A stretch of DNA of 64,000 nt from positions 10,867,059-10,931,058 of the forward strand of contig NC_016472.1 of assembly GCF_000226095.1 (NCBI RefSeq), given 5' to 3'. Positions 10,786-22,974 of the stretch are shown here, piece by piece; position 1 is the first letter of the stretch; every line of letters begins with the position of its first letter. This DNA comes from Thermothelomyces thermophilus ATCC 42464. Its lineage: Eukaryota > Ascomycota > Sordariomycetes > Sordariales > Chaetomiaceae. The position numbers and the translations under genes were made by a program. The notes beneath the pieces were generated by a model. That model was given only the letters and a program-made list of their open reading frames with translations. It did no database searches and was not told the origin of the DNA.

Positions 10786-13700
10786 CTACCAAATCCGCCT
10801 CGCAACCATCTCATACCTCATGACCCTCGAAAAGTCCTTCTCCTTGTCCCGCTCTATGTTTGCCTCTGCTTTCTTCTCCCGCTCCTTCGCCTTTCTCAGA
10901 CCTTCTAGATCATCGCCAAATATCCACCGCCGTCGGTCATCGCCAACCTCCACCTGCCCATAGCCGCCCACGCGCTTGCCCTTCGCATCGAACGACTCGC
11001 GCTCGGCCTGCCCGGTCGCGATGGCGTGCTCCTTAATCTTCATGCGCGCGTACCGGTCGCGTGCATATCGCAGGAGCACCATGCCCAGCAGTAGTTTGAC
11101 GACCAGGAGGATAAGGAAAAGCAGCATAAACACGACCACCATGGTAAGCGCGGCGATGGCGTCATCGCTGGTGAAGGAGAGTTTCCATAGCCTAGATGGC
11201 CATGCCGCGGTATCGCCACTGCCAAATGACCCAGCTGTCGCGTTTTCGGGCTGGTCGGCGGTGTAGGGGTAGCCGAGGACGGAGCGGCCCAGGGCGTTGC
11301 GAATGAGATGGTCTATCCGGTCGAGCGCGGCGAGCATGGCTGGGGATGGCGTTGCGTTGTCAACTGAGAGGGAGGTTTGGGTGGTCGGGGGGAGAGGAGT
11401 CGGAAGGTGCGTGGCGAGGAGCATGTTGTAAATTTGGACAGAGGCTCGGATAAAGAGGCAAGAAAGGGGGAAAAGGGGGAGGCCCAAGCGGCGCGTCAGG
11501 GACGGGGTCACGAAGGCCTGGAATGAGGTGAGAATCAGTCAGAGCCTGAGCAACATTGCCCAGCAGGGGGGGAAACTCACGTTGGTGTAGTAGTCTTTGC
11601 ACAGGATGTCGAGAATCCTCGAGTAAAAGGTCGGCTTGATGTTGTTGAACTTGTTGATGTAGGCGTGCTTGATCCAATCTACCACCATTTCGCTGCCGAT
11701 TACAACAATAAACGGGGACAGCACCTCACCTGACCACAGCCACGACGGGAGGATAGTGAAGCTGGCCGGGAGGATAGACGAGGTGTGCAGCGGGATACTG
11801 CTCGGACCGCTGTCCTCGCTGCCGGCACCAGGAACCGACAGTCCGCCCACCTCGACAACGTTGCGCATCCCGATGATGATCAACATGATCCAGAGCTGGA
11901 AGCGCTCGACAATGTCGGCGCAGGCCAGCTGAAACGTGTTCTCCTTCTCGAAGCGCTTGAAGACTGCGCTCTTGATCTCGACGAACTGGTTCGACATGAG
12001 GAGAGTCAGGAGGGCGTTGGAGTACGAATTGACGGCAACGTTGAGGGCAATGACCTGGTAAAAGAGAATGACAGAGTGCAGGATGTTGTAGACGAGGGCG
12101 AGCAGGAACATGCCCAGCGGCAGCATCACCTTGGAACGGCCGGAGCTGTTCCGGGAGAGCGTCTCGGTGCTGAAAAGGCATTCAAAGACGTCTTGCCCCA
12201 AGGCCGAGAGGAGCCTGTCGCCAACTTCGAGGAGGTTGTAGATGGCGTAGAGCTTGATGGCAGACTGGGCCCGGATGAAGTGGTACATCCGACTAGCGTC
12301 GAGGTTCATAAGCGCTATGGAGCTGCAAATCAGAATGGCTCCCTGGAGGAGATCGGCTTTGTGAAACGACGTCAGGTTGGAAGGATTCGATTTGGTTCTG
12401 CGGTGCCTGAACACTCCGGATTGCCTGGTGCCCTGATTCTTCGACAAGGCACCTGCGCTGGTTCCCGACGGGCGGCGATGGTTCGGACGGCGGCTTTTGG
12501 ACTCGCTCACCTCGCCCGTGAACCCCGTGACGTGTGCGCTGCTGTCATGGACATCTCGTGCCCTACTCCTGCTCCTCGACTCCTCATTCCGGTGTCCATG
12601 TCCGCCAGAACTCGACGTGTCGCGACCGCGGCGCCCTCGTTGCCACAAACGCCCGAGGCCATGCCAGACGAACTCTATGAGCCACCTTGTTTCCTTACCC
12701 ACCACGTAGGCCCACCAGCGAACCAGAACGGAAGCTGCAATGCAGAAACGCATGGGCAGCACGGTGAAAGTCCACAGCCAGGCATCAAAGCAAGCTGCGG
12801 CCCCGAAGGCCATGGCCGTTTCGAGATACCATGGCAGCAGCAGAAAGTTCTTGAGGCGTTCAAACTTGATGGCGCTTGACTCATATGGCATGTCACTTGC
12901 GTACGAGTGGTGGATATAAAGAGGACTTGGCCGCTGTCCCGCTAGCTCCAGTTGCAGTAACGTAGGGATCGACATCGGAGGCAGTGGGATCGTGGGAGGA
13001 ATCGGAGACGGGAGGGGCGGCTCAGCTGTATCAGTCCGAGGCTGACTGGCAGTTTTATCTGTCGTCATGGAGTGGCTGCTTGAGCCGCCGAGCTCGAGGG
13101 CAGCCGGCGAGGCGGCTCGAAACGAGTTGCGACGCGGAGACTGATGTGCCGCAGACTGTCCAAGGTTCCTTCGCCTGCCCATTGGCGGCGTGGAGAGCGT
13201 GCGGCCACTCATTCCCGGCCGTTCATGCGAGGCCCTTGAACCTGAAATATCACCGCGTTGCCTTTCTCGCGTGTCGTCTAAACCTTGTTGCGTCGTGTTC
13301 TCCTCCGTCGCTCTCGACAGCCGCCTGCTTGCCTCGACGATCCCGGCAGTCAGCGGCGTGTTCCCAATCGCACGCTCTGGTAAGGCAGCAACGGGCAGTG
13401 ACTCGGGGGCGGCGGTCAGTTCCTGCATTTTGGACGCAGAGAGGCGCCTAACCCCATCAGAAATGCTCGTCTTGGTGTTGGACCTGCTTCGCGTCTTTGT
13501 GGCGCTGTTTGTATCCCTCGCGGAGGCTGCGGCGAGCGCAATGTGTTCCGCAGATGAAGATCCATGCAACGACCCGCCATCGCTCTGGCTATCGCTAGAT
13601 GGATCGGGAGTCGGTACACCGATGAGTGGGTTCGACACTGCTCGTTCTCGGGGCAGGCTCGAGTCTGTGGTGTTTCTCGGCGGCGGATCGCTCGGCGTTA

Positions 13701-13866
13701 GGACCGGGGAGGGAAGTTGCGTGGCGGTGCTTTGGGATTCCATCCTGCTCCTTCTCCCCCCGTTCTGTTTATCAGGTCTGCTATCCGACACATTCTTGAG
13801 GTTGGCGGTTGCAGCGGCATCGGCCGGAGGCGGTGTCTTGGTATGCTCTCGGTCGGTGCTCTCCAT
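10786..13866 (-). CDS. Emp65/TAPT1-family endoplasmic reticulum membrane protein
   Basis: Two exons on the minus strand, 13866-11581 and 11517-10786, flank a 63-nt intron (GTGAGT donor, CAG acceptor). They give about 1005 residues. The first ~290 residues are Ser/Pro/Thr-rich and probably disordered. The conserved part begins at PYESSAIKFERLKNFLLLPW and contains multiple membrane segments with the motifs FDAWLWTFTVLPMRF, AIKLYAIYNLLEVGDRLLSA and VDWIKHAYINKFN. These are diagnostic of the TAPT1 (transmembrane anterior posterior transformation 1) and yeast Emp65 family. In yeast, Emp65 partners the SUN-like protein Slp1 and protects nascent soluble ER proteins. The second exon adds a final membrane segment and a charged cytosolic tail. 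It is likely a single-copy core gene. Confidence 0.88.
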
Positions 13867-14828
13867 CGTACACAGTATGTCGAGAAAAAGGAACTGCTTA
13901 ATTTACATCATCATGTGCGCCTCTTTGATGAAGTTAGCTCGTGGAATCAAAAGACAAATGCAGTAAAGGAACGGAACGAAGCGGCAGTGGATAGCTTGGA
14001 TGACGATACGCGATGCGCAATCTGGAAAGGACAGCCTGCCAACAGATTCCCCCTGCATCATTCCGTCAGCCCTGCACCAGCCCAGGCACGACCTTCCCGT
14101 CTTGGCGGGCCGTTGTGGCGGCGGCTTCCACGCTTTACCCCACTTTTTCCTCCTCCAGGTCCCCGCTCATGCCAATCAAGGCCAAAAGACGAACGGAAAC
14201 GCACGATCGCCGATCCCAAAGAACGCAAGATGGGCTCGCCAGCGCCCCCTTTGGACAAGAAAGGGCATGCAGAGCTCCAATTATGACCCGACAACGGGGC
14301 CTCGATACTCAATGGCTGTGAGACGCGCAATGCAACCGGAGTGGAGCGCAGAAACTGCGGACCCGGATGGCAGCTCAGGTGTTCGGATAAGGTGCCAAAG
14401 TCGAAGACCACACGCCGAAACGATTGATCAATGAAGCAGTCCTGTCTGTACTCACGGTGTCACAGAGCATGCTGTATATCAACATTGGCTCGATTTCTGG
14501 TGCAACGCAACGTTAATTCTGCGTGCCTTGGAGAGGCGTGTTTCGCATTGACGGATGCGGACCATGGATGGGATGGTGTAATCAGGGCGGGGTTCAATTC
14601 GGCCGAAGGAGGGGTGGAGGGGCAAGAACTGGGTTCTGACCAACGGCGGCAACTACAAATCCGACAATCCGACTGCAAAGGAAGCTTCGAGACTCCGCTC
14701 TCGTTCCACACCAGGAAAGCTTGAAGAGAATCGCATCCCTCCCCGGCCCGTGAACATCAAAAAACCTGCTCTGCAGCCGTCACAGTCACCCAGTCCAACC
14801 GCCGCCAACGTTAAGAACCAGTTCCGCC
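13867..14828. other. Divergent promoter region between Emp65-like and dienelactone hydrolase genes
   Basis: About 960 nt separate two divergent start codons. Open frames across it have no recognisable domain and are best read as chance. It must contain both 5' leaders and promoters, but I could not identify a specific factor site. Confidence 0.5.
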
Positions 14829-15712
14829 ATGGCTTCCAACCCCCCCGGAAGATGCTGCACCGTTGGTGTCCTGCATGAGTATGTCGCCGTCGAGATGCCA
14901 TTTCTTGCCTGAGCTGACATCCTACCCTCCTCTTCCCTAGGGGCACGCCCACGGGCAAGATGGTCCGCGTCGCGGGCAAGCACGACGCCTACCTCGCGAC
15001 CCCCCCCGCCGATAAGGAACACAAGGGCGCCGGCATCCTGATCATCCCCGATGTCATCGGCATCTGGCAGAATAGCAAGCTCATCGCAGACCAATTCGCT
15101 GCCAACGGCTACCTGACGCTGCTCCTCGACGTTTTCGAAGGCGATGCGCTCCAACTGAACCGCCCCGCCGGGTTCAACATTATGGAGTGGCTGACCAAGG
15201 GATCGGATGGCAAGACCCCGCACACCAAGGAAGCCGTGGACCCGATCGTCTTGGATGGCATCAAGGCGCTCAAGGAGGAATACGGCGTCACAAAGCTGGG
15301 CGCCGTGGGCTATTGCTTCGGCGCCAAGGTACGTTCACATGGTGTCCCGAGGGCAAAGCAGACGAGAAAGGACTGACAATCTGTTGCCAAGTACGTCGTG
15401 AGACACTACAAGAACGGCATCGCCGTCGGCTACGTCGCCCACCCGTCCTTTGTCGAGGAAGAGGAGCTTGCGGCCATCTCGGGCCCGCTCGCCATCTCGG
15501 CCGCCGAGACCGACACCATCTTCCCCTCCGAGAAGCGCCACCGGTCTGAGGAGATTCTCAAGGAGGTTGGCCAACCCTACCAAATCAACCTCTTCTCGCA
15601 GGTCGAGCACGGTTTCGCCGTCCGTTGCGACCCGTCTATCAAGGTGCAGAAGTTTGCCAAGGAGCAGGCCTTTTTGCAGGCAGTCACCTGGTTCAACGAG
15701 TATCTCCTGTGA
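14829..15712 (+). CDS. Dienelactone hydrolase-family alpha/beta hydrolase
   Basis: Three exons (14829-14878, 14941-15328, 15392-15712) with 62- and 63-nt introns give 252 residues, normal for the family. The catalytic triad is visible: the nucleophile Cys142 in GYCFGAK, Asp187 in AAETDTIFP and His219 in VEHGF. A Cys nucleophile rather than Ser is typical of dienelactone hydrolases. The early strand-turn GILIIPDVIGIW also fits. Family members hydrolyse dienelactone in the (chloro)catechol ortho-cleavage route, but most fungal paralogues have unknown substrates and are cytosolic. The first exon is short; its start is supported because the spliced frame joins as VLHEGTPTGKMV, the usual N-terminus of this group. 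A link to the aromatic-catabolism genes further right is possible but not shown. Confidence 0.9.
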
Positions 15713-17278
15713 TGGAAAGGGGTAGGATAGCTGCCAGATCCCTGTATGGCATCTGCCGGTCGGAGCTGCCGACCTTTATGATCTCTATAATGAAGTCATG
15801 ACACTTTGCATTTGCCGTCTGTCTCGTTCTTGCTTTTGAGCTAGATTGATCGTGCTGCTGCCTCGTGTCATGCAGGACTAGCGCTCTTTACCTTTCTCTC
15901 TGACCCGGTATGGCTGGTTATTGCCGGGTGTTGTAAGCCCAAAGACGCTCTCAACTGCTGAAACAGGGTTCCCTGTCTACGCTAAGGTTATTTATTAGAC
16001 GACGAGCATACCAAAAGAGGTTAGGTTGAATGTATGTATATACGTACTCGATGGATGTGTACTCTGTACCGTACAAGTAGGCATTCAATTTCCCAGCATG
16101 TCTTGCCAGGAAAGAGTGAGTACCTTGAACTCGAGACGCTTCCTGGCGAGAACACCAATGGCGACTGTGTTGCCTTAGGCTTCTTGCTTCGACCTGACGG
16201 CGAAGGCCAGATCAGAGTACGTGCCTTTCAGTATTGCCCATTCTTTGAACCTAATTACCTATTTGTAGCAAGGTAACTGGTGAGCTTCGGCCAAGCAAAT
16301 CTTCTCCATTCATTATTAGTACCTAGTATGAAGATGTGACTGCCTCAAGGTTGCCATGCACAAGCAAGCTCGAGGGCCTCGTCCAATATGAACATGAGGC
16401 CCATGATGTAGAAAGGCATTCCCGTCATCAAGCTACTTGGCAGTTTTATCTAGAAAGAGGTACTGAAGTATGTGCCTCTGACAACCTTCCAATACCAAGG
16501 AAAAATAGGTAATTATAGAGTAGTGTAGAAAGGGCCAGGGCAGCGGAGGATGCAGCGTAGTGTAGTGTAGCCCAACTAGCAGCTAACTAAGTACCAATGA
16601 AGCTATGATTTGCAAGGGAAACAGGAAGGGCGAGGCGAGGCGGGGTCGCAGCTATTATTCCTGTTCAATCGTAAAGCTGCTGGCACTTATCCCATTGCGT
16701 CAGCGTTTCTTCGTATACCAGGGCGATCTTGGACCTGATCGGGCGATCTTTCTACAATGCCCCGATCTCAGACCCAGCCAGCTCGGTTTCGCGATTAGTT
16801 AGCTAACGCCCATGGGATGTCATGACAGCGGACTTTCGTCTCTTGTCTCACACAAACCATAGTCACGCGATGGTCTAGCCGTCGACCGGTGAAGGACCGA
16901 ACGCGACCAACAGGTGTCTCCGCATTTGTGCAACTACGGATCAGTTGCTCGAATTAGTGTAGTCTTGGGGGGAATCACAAAGGGACGTTTTTGGACCGGT
17001 GCACAATTGCGGACTCCCACATTCTGTGTCTGTGCCATCTGACATCAAATTCCTCAGTCATCCTCTCTTTTGAACCCATGACACCGGCGAAATTGGCGAC
17101 CAGCAACTCACCACCGCCTCTGGCTGTTCCTTGTGGAAGCCGATGGATGCGGGGCGGCTATTAGACAACCCTCGGGCTGGGTCCGAACATCATCACCGTT
17201 GAGTCCCTCGGCTTTCCAGACAGACTGGCTCTGCAGTCGTCCCTTCTCTTCCGCGGGCCCGCTCTGTGGCGTCTCGAC
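15713..17278. other. Intergenic region, no supported gene
   Basis: The first part is the 3' flank of the dienelactone hydrolase gene. Short open frames near 16034-16276 and 16605-16802 show no domain and are not supported. This gap marks the change from core-like genes to the accessory block. Confidence 0.5.
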
Positions 17279-18558
17279 ATGGGGACACTAGACCTGGTAC
17301 CGAGACAGTCGTCGTCCGCCCACTCCGTGGATGATGGTTTGTCCCACGAAGACCTAGGGCCGCAGCTTAACCTCGTCTTCTGGCTCCTCACATCGCTGGC
17401 CGCCACATTTCTCGTCCTAAGAATCTACTGCAAGTTCCACCGCGGCCGGCGCCTATGGTGGGACGACTACTTCCTGATCGCATCATAGGTCAGTCACACA
17501 CAAAGGCTGCTGAGGTGGACGACGCCCAAGCTGATCGTGTGCCCTAGGTCTCGTTGGTTGTCTCGGCTTCCACCACCTCGGTGTGCGTGAGTCTCGACTA
17601 CGGCAAGCACGCCCACGACATGGACCTAGCGAACCTCCCCAAGATGACCTTCATCGCCGTCTTTGCCGGCTTCTTCTCCGTCCTCGCTACCGCCCGAAGC
17701 AAGACATCCTTTGCCCTCACCCTGCTCCGGCTTAGCCAAGGCTGGGTGATGAAGACCATCATCTGGTTCGTCATGATCACGATGAACGCCATCATGGGAA
17801 CCGCCATGCTCTTCATGTGGATCAAGTGCCGGCCCTTCGCCAAGGTGTGGGACGATACCTTGGATGGGTGGTGCATCGAACCGGCCAAAATCGTGATTCT
17901 GTATCAGTGGTCCGTTGGTAAGTATCCCCTCGATGGCCGGCAGCAATGGAGGGTGGCGGCGGTAGCGGCGGGCTGACGCTGATCATGACGACAGGCTGGT
18001 CCGGCTGTTCCGACGTGGTTCTCGCCCTTCTCCCTTGGAATATCCTCTTCCATATGCGCAAGACGTTGGACGTCAAGGAACGGCTTGGGATTGCAATTGC
18101 TATGAGCATGGGCCTCGTGTACGAGGAATTTCCTCCTCCGCCATCGACTTCCTACCACAACAAAGCAGCTAATACAGGCTGTAGTGCCGGTGTCGCATCC
18201 TTCGTCAAGTTGGCCATGCTGCCGAGACTTACGGGAGATCCGAGTATGCTGACCCCTATAACCCATCTCCCTCCTTTTTGCTTCGGTGGCAGCGGCGCGT
18301 TGCTCTGACATGGGTTTTTTCATAGCTGATACCGTCACTGTCACCACTTGAGGCAGCGCAGAAGGCGGGCTCACCATCATTGCCGCCTCCATCCCCGTCC
18401 TCCGCACTCTCATCCGTGGCAAGAAGGGTCATTCAACCGCCAGGATCGACACGGAAAACGAGCAACGCCTCAACTCGGCAAGCTTCGTAACACTGCCGAC
18501 AGAGAGAAAAGAAGGAATAGATAATTATGGATGTGTACATCTACGGAGCATGATGTGA
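17279..18558 (+). pseudogene. Broken fungal rhodopsin-domain (PTH11-like) integral membrane protein
   Basis: A reconstructed splice chain gives a seven-helix protein of the fungal rhodopsin-domain family. Exon 1 is 17279-17488 and exon 2 begins at 17548. Later introns lie at about 17917-17993, 18119-18184 and 18244-18325, and the frame would end at 18556-18558. Typical motifs are present: LRIYCKFHRGRRLWWDDYFL, a long helix with ARSKTSFALTLLRL, DVVLALLPWNILF, GLVAGVASFVK and GSAEGGLTIIAASIPVLRTL. Two in-frame stops break it: TAG at 17486-17488, where relatives have Trp after FLIAS, and TGA at 18349-18351, where they have Trp before GSAE. Both are single G-to-A changes of TGG, the direction RIP produces. 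Members are plasma-membrane proteins, some implicated in surface sensing. A sequencing error at both sites is unlikely. Functional readthrough cannot be excluded. Confidence 0.75.
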
Positions 18559-18783
18559 TAATTAACAGTGTATTTTGCTTCATGCGTTTTGACGTTTGGT
18601 TTTCTTGACTGCCACGGGAGTTTTGCCATTTGCTTTCAGCAGGCTTCCTCTGAAGACCCAACGTCGGAAACGGGGATTGAACCTTTCACGCATGCACGTA
18701 ATGAATGATGACTCGCCTGGACGGCCAGGCTGCTATGTAGTTGTAGGAAGACGCCACGCTACGGGTTCAGTGCTGACGCGTTA

Positions 18784-20024
18784 CTAAATCTCGAGCGGGA
18801 GCTTGAACAACCTAATGGCGTTCTCTCGTGCCACTAGCCTCTTTTGGTCCTCGGGCAGATCAAGAGCGAGCCACCACTGCTGAGCTTCCGCGATGCTATC
18901 GTAGGGGTAGTCTACAAAATGTTAGGTCTCGCTTCGGAGCCGGTTGGATGATCATCCTAACGTACCGATGGAAAAGAGACAGCGTTCGGGCCCGATCTGG
19001 CCAATGCAATACTTGAGGGCAGGAGTGTTGAAGTTGCCCGAGGTGGTGATGGAGATGTTGTGGCGGAAATAATAGCTGTAGTCTTGCTTGGACGGCCTCG
19101 TGGCTTTCTTGACTGGCTTGTTGTACCAGTGGTCTGCACGCCACAGGTTGAAGGGGATCCTGTCGACCGTCTCGGTCAGCCACGCTCATCTGGAATCGCC
19201 CCGCCCCCCCCTCCCCTCCCCGGGGGGTTGGAGATAAAATGATATTAAGGTAGCTTTTGCAGGAGCCGGACTACTCACCCCTCGCCCAGATGTCCGACCA
19301 CGACCTGCAACTTCGGAAACTCGTCAAACACGCCGCTAGAGCAAAGAGCGTACAGGTGAAGGCTGAGATCCAGATGGAACTGCACCGCCGCGCCCAGGAT
19401 GTGTTTTCTGTCCCCCAACTTGGTCCCCGGCTGCAGGTCCTTGGCCGGGGGGTAGCGCGGGTGCAGGTACACGGGCACGCCGAGCTCCTCGACCGCCTTC
19501 CAGAAGGGACGGTAGTCGACCTCGTCATAGTACTTCTTGCCCTCGGCATTACCCCCTTCGTTCACCACCTGGTAGTCGTTCAGCATGATGCCGAACATGC
19601 CCAGCTGCTTGACCGCCCGGGTCGCCTCGGCCACAGCATCTGCCGCGTTATGCATCGACACGGCAGCAAACGCGCCGAATCGCCGCGGGTTCTGGGACAC
19701 CTGCGCCGCCAGCCAGTCGTTCGCCTCGGCCGCGAGCGCCCGCGCCTTGGCCGGGTCAGGTTCCCCCTGCGCTCCGGGGGAGGTGAGGCTCAGAAGCATG
19801 TACTCGACGCCGTGGGCGTCCATCTGGGCCAGTCGCTCGCCATGAACGTCGATGAGCAGATCATTCAGCCTCTGGACATATGTATTATCCGGGGACGAAG
19901 AGGAGGGGGACCGGGCTTGGCCGGGGTCGAACAAGGGCGCCGACTCAGCGATCCATGACAGGCCTGCGGGGTTTAGCACGGCTTCCTCAATGGCAATGGT
20001 GCCCTTGGGTGCGTTTTGGGCCAT
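18784..20024 (-). CDS. Amidohydrolase-2 family protein, aromatic acid decarboxylase-like
   Basis: Three minus-strand exons (20024-19279, 19159-18966, 18911-18784) separated by 119- and 54-nt introns give 355 residues. Joining them restores the family motifs exactly: VVVGHLGEGIPFNLWR across intron 1 and FSIDYPYDSIAEAQQWW across intron 2. The N-terminal IAIEEA strand, HPR after VPVYL, the GHLGE histidine and the SIDYP aspartate are the expected metal ligands and active-site positions of the amidohydrolase-2/ACMSD superfamily. The closest characterised fungal and yeast relatives by layout are 2,3-dihydroxybenzoate, gamma-resorcylate and salicylate decarboxylases, zinc-dependent non-oxidative decarboxylases of about 340-350 residues. 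The substrate here is not determined by sequence. It is divergent from the aldehyde dehydrogenase gene across 1.36 kb, suggesting co-regulation in phenolic catabolism. Confidence 0.88.
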
Positions 20025-21383
20025 GGTGACGGGCCGCGTTCACAAAGGGGTTCGTTGGTGTTGTGGCGGATTGCTGGCTTATCCGCTCAATGAACTCTGC
20101 TCCCGCAAGGTCAAAGGTCAAGCAGGGCCCGGCTCTCTGCGACGCTGGAAGGCGAGAGTATTCCCTACTTTGGGTTGAAGAACACGTTTGATACGGACGT
20201 GGGTAACGAGTATGGTTAGTTAATAACTGACAGATCTCGAGGTTACAAAGGCCGTTGATGACCGTTAATAGCGAAACTGAGCGATGTAATTAGCGAGAAG
20301 CATCTACCCCACGAGCGGGCACTGGGAACCACGCCAATATTGAAGTCAGCTGCCGACCAGAGCCTAGAAGCTAAGACGCACTATGAGGATGAGTTCCCAA
20401 CACCGCATTTCGAGGTGACCTTTTTCCTCAATTTCGGCAATTCAATGTTGAGTCCGCGCCGGTGTAACATCGAGTCTCGGTAGATAGGCTGTGAGCGAGG
20501 GTTCAGTTTATCATCGTCTTCCCTTTGCATCTTCTATATGCATACATGCGTAGGTTAGGCAATTTAGGAGGGTAACGTATGTCGATTTCCTGCAAGTAAC
20601 GCTAGAAACCTCCCTTCCCTGAGATATTCAAGCCAGCTTTGCAATAACTGGTCAGTTAGTAGTCGACGTGTGCTGGGGTAATTCATCCAAATACATACAA
20701 CGAACATACTACCCCGCAGGAAATGCTTTCCGCTAATTATCCACTGTCGGGGTATGGACCAACGAACCGGCCGTTAGCTCATGAGGAAGAGCGCTATATG
20801 GCCAGTGCGGGGCTACGGGTATCTGCGCACTCTCCTACACGTAATACTCGGTTCCTTTAGGTTAAACATGGATATGCATCTCCACCAAGATATCCTCGGA
20901 CGGCTTCAGGCAAGTGGCACTTAGGTAGGTTGGTTAATATGGAGCATGAAGACCAACTGCCGTATCACCGCAGCAAAAATGGCACGGCGTTCCATGGCCA
21001 CAGCTCGCCCAAATGTCACACAAGACACGCCAGGGGTGGTGTGGTCACAGCACAACATTGGCAAGATTGCATACCTAAAGGTAGGTACCGATCCACTTGG
21101 AGCCGAGCGGGGTTCGACCCCCAGAGGATGGTTTTCCAGTGACGGCTTTGACGGCAAGTGTAGTCGCGGGATAAGTGTATTTCTCATACAGCCGACATAA
21201 GACGCTGCACTTTGATCATCGGTAAAGGCTCGTGTATGATTATTAGGTACCTGTTTTTTGCTGCGAAGTGGACGCCCCTTGTCATAACCCTTTGGCTCCT
21301 CCTTTTTATTTTTTTTTATTTTTTTTTTTTCAGTTTGAACAGAACAACCGAGTACTGCTACAACAGGAGGGAAGGGCACCACA
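20025..21383. promoter_or_regulatory. Shared divergent promoter region, decarboxylase-like / aldehyde dehydrogenase
   Basis: 1359 nt lie between two divergent start codons and contain no supported gene. A long T-rich tract (about 21299-21331) sits just upstream of the aldehyde dehydrogenase ATG, as is common in fungal promoters. That the region regulates both genes is inferred from orientation only; no specific binding site is claimed. Confidence 0.45.
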
Positions 21384-22974
21384 ATGGCTGCCATCGCTCC
21401 CGTTCAACCTCGGATGCTCATCAATGGAAAGGTAAAAGAACGCCGTGCAACACGTTTCACTCTAGCCGAACTCGAAGTCTTACAACCGCTAGCTCGTCGA
21501 GGCATCCGATGGCAAGACGTTTCCCATTTACAACCCAGCAACGCTCCAAGTGTCCGCCCATGGTCAGTTTCCCCGGCCTGACTTGAAGGGGGGCAGAGGG
21601 GTTGGGGGAAGACATCGCCGCTAACGCTCATCAGTTCCGGAGGCGAGCGCGGAAGACACAAACGCCGCAGTGGCGGCGGCAAAGGCCGCATTTCCGGCAT
21701 GGTCCGCTATGGGAGGAGCCAAGCGAGCCGTCTACCTGAAGAAACTGGCCGCTCTGCTCCGGGAGAACAAGGATGAGCTAGCTCGCCTGGACTCAATTTC
21801 GATGGGCATCCCCGTCGCAACCCATCATTACGCGCTCACCGCCGCCGCCCACTTCGATCATTATTCGGAGGCCTGGGCGACCGTCCAGGGGCAGGCAAGT
21901 GTCAACACGCCGGGCCTGGTGACCATGACGCTCCGGCAGCCCTACGGCGTAGTGGCGCTGATTATCCCCTGGAACGCGCCGGTCCACTTTCTCGGTTCCA
22001 AAGCCGCACCTGCGCTCATCACTGGCAACACTGTGGTGCTGAAGTCGAGCGAGAAGGCACCACTCGCCGTCGCCCGCATCGCCGAGCTTGTCGTCGAGGC
22101 AGGATTCCCACCGGGCGTCTTCAACATCATATCCGGTCACGGCGTGCCGTCGGGGCAGATCCTCTCCCGCCACATGGACGTTCGCGCCCTGAGCTTCACT
22201 GGCTCCAGCCGCACCGGCAAGCTGATTCAGGAGGAGGCGGCACGCACCAACCTGAAAAAGGTCATCCTCGAGCTAGGCGGCAAGTCACCCGCTCTGGTGT
22301 TTGAGGACGCCGACCTGGAGAAGGCGGCCGAGCAAACGCAGTTCAGCATCCAGGTCAACAGCGGACAGGTGTGTATGGCCAATTCGCGCATTTATGTGCA
22401 GAAGACCATCGCGCCGCGGTTCATCGAGACGTTCAAGACCAAATTTGCCGCCGCTAGAGCCGGGAACCCGTTGGACAAGGAGACCAACCACGGCCCGCAG
22501 GCGGACGAGATTCAGTACCGCAACGTGCTGAAGTACATCGAGGAGGGCAAGAAGAGCGGCGGCACGCTGGCGCTGGGCGGCAACGGTAAGCTCGAGACCA
22601 CAAACGGCTACTTTATTGAGCCGACCGTGTTCCTCGACACCCCGGAAACGGCGCGCATCACCAAGGAGGAGGTGTTTGGCCCAGTCGTCATCATCAACAC
22701 GTTCGATACCGAGGCCGAGGCCATTGCCAAGGCCAACGACACCGAGTTTGGCCTGTACGCGGCCGTGTACACGCGCGATGTCAACCGGGCAATGCGGGTG
22801 GCGAAGGCCTTGGAGAGCGGCTATGTTGCCATCAATTGTACCAGCCCCTTAACTGGGGTTGATCTGCCTTTTGGTGGATACAAGAGCAGTGGGCAGGGCA
22901 GAGAAGGATGGCTGCATAGCATGGACAACTTCCTAGAGACCAAGAGTATTATTATGCAGATAGATGGGGAGTAA
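21384..22974 (+). CDS. NAD(P)-dependent aldehyde dehydrogenase
   Basis: Three exons (21384-21431, 21493-21562, 21635-22974) with 61- and 72-nt introns give 485 residues. The splice choice restores the usual N-terminus: LINGKLVEASDGKTFPIYNP, then VPEASAEDTNAAV. Cofactor and catalytic motifs are intact: IPWNAP and KSSEKAP for nucleotide binding, FTGSSRTG for the Rossmann turn, Glu252 in ILELGGKSP and the nucleophile Cys286 in SGQVCMANSR, 34 residues apart as in the superfamily. EEVFGPV and PFGGYKSSG close the fold. It oxidises an aldehyde to an acid. In this neighbourhood (salicylate hydroxylase-like enzyme, decarboxylase-like enzyme, P450s) an aromatic aldehyde such as salicylaldehyde or vanillin is a reasonable guess, not proven. 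No targeting peptide is obvious, so it is probably cytosolic. Confidence 0.93.

Noticed and set aside
11785-12879. 364-residue plus-strand frame opposite the Emp65/TAPT1-like gene
   Set aside because: No recognisable domain; the opposite strand encodes conserved membrane-protein motifs.
13190-13966. 258-residue plus-strand frame over the Emp65-like N-terminus
   Set aside because: Shadow of a low-complexity Ser/Pro region; no splice or domain support.
19160-19200. Apparent in-frame stop just after intron 1 of the amidohydrolase gene
   Set aside because: It arises only if the acceptor is placed at the first CCAG (about 19190). Using GACAG at 19160 removes it and restores GHLGEGIPFNLWR.
19257-19958. 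233-residue plus-strand frame opposite the amidohydrolase
   Set aside because: Antisense to the conserved catalytic exon; no domain.
20760-20830. tRNA-like GTTAGCTCA...GAAGAGCGC sequence
   Set aside because: It resembles a D-arm but has no matching acceptor stem, anticodon arm or T-arm.
21060-21135. T-arm-like GCGGGGTTCGACCCCCAG
   Set aside because: The stem pairs imperfectly and no A-box or acceptor stem lies upstream, so it is not a tRNA.
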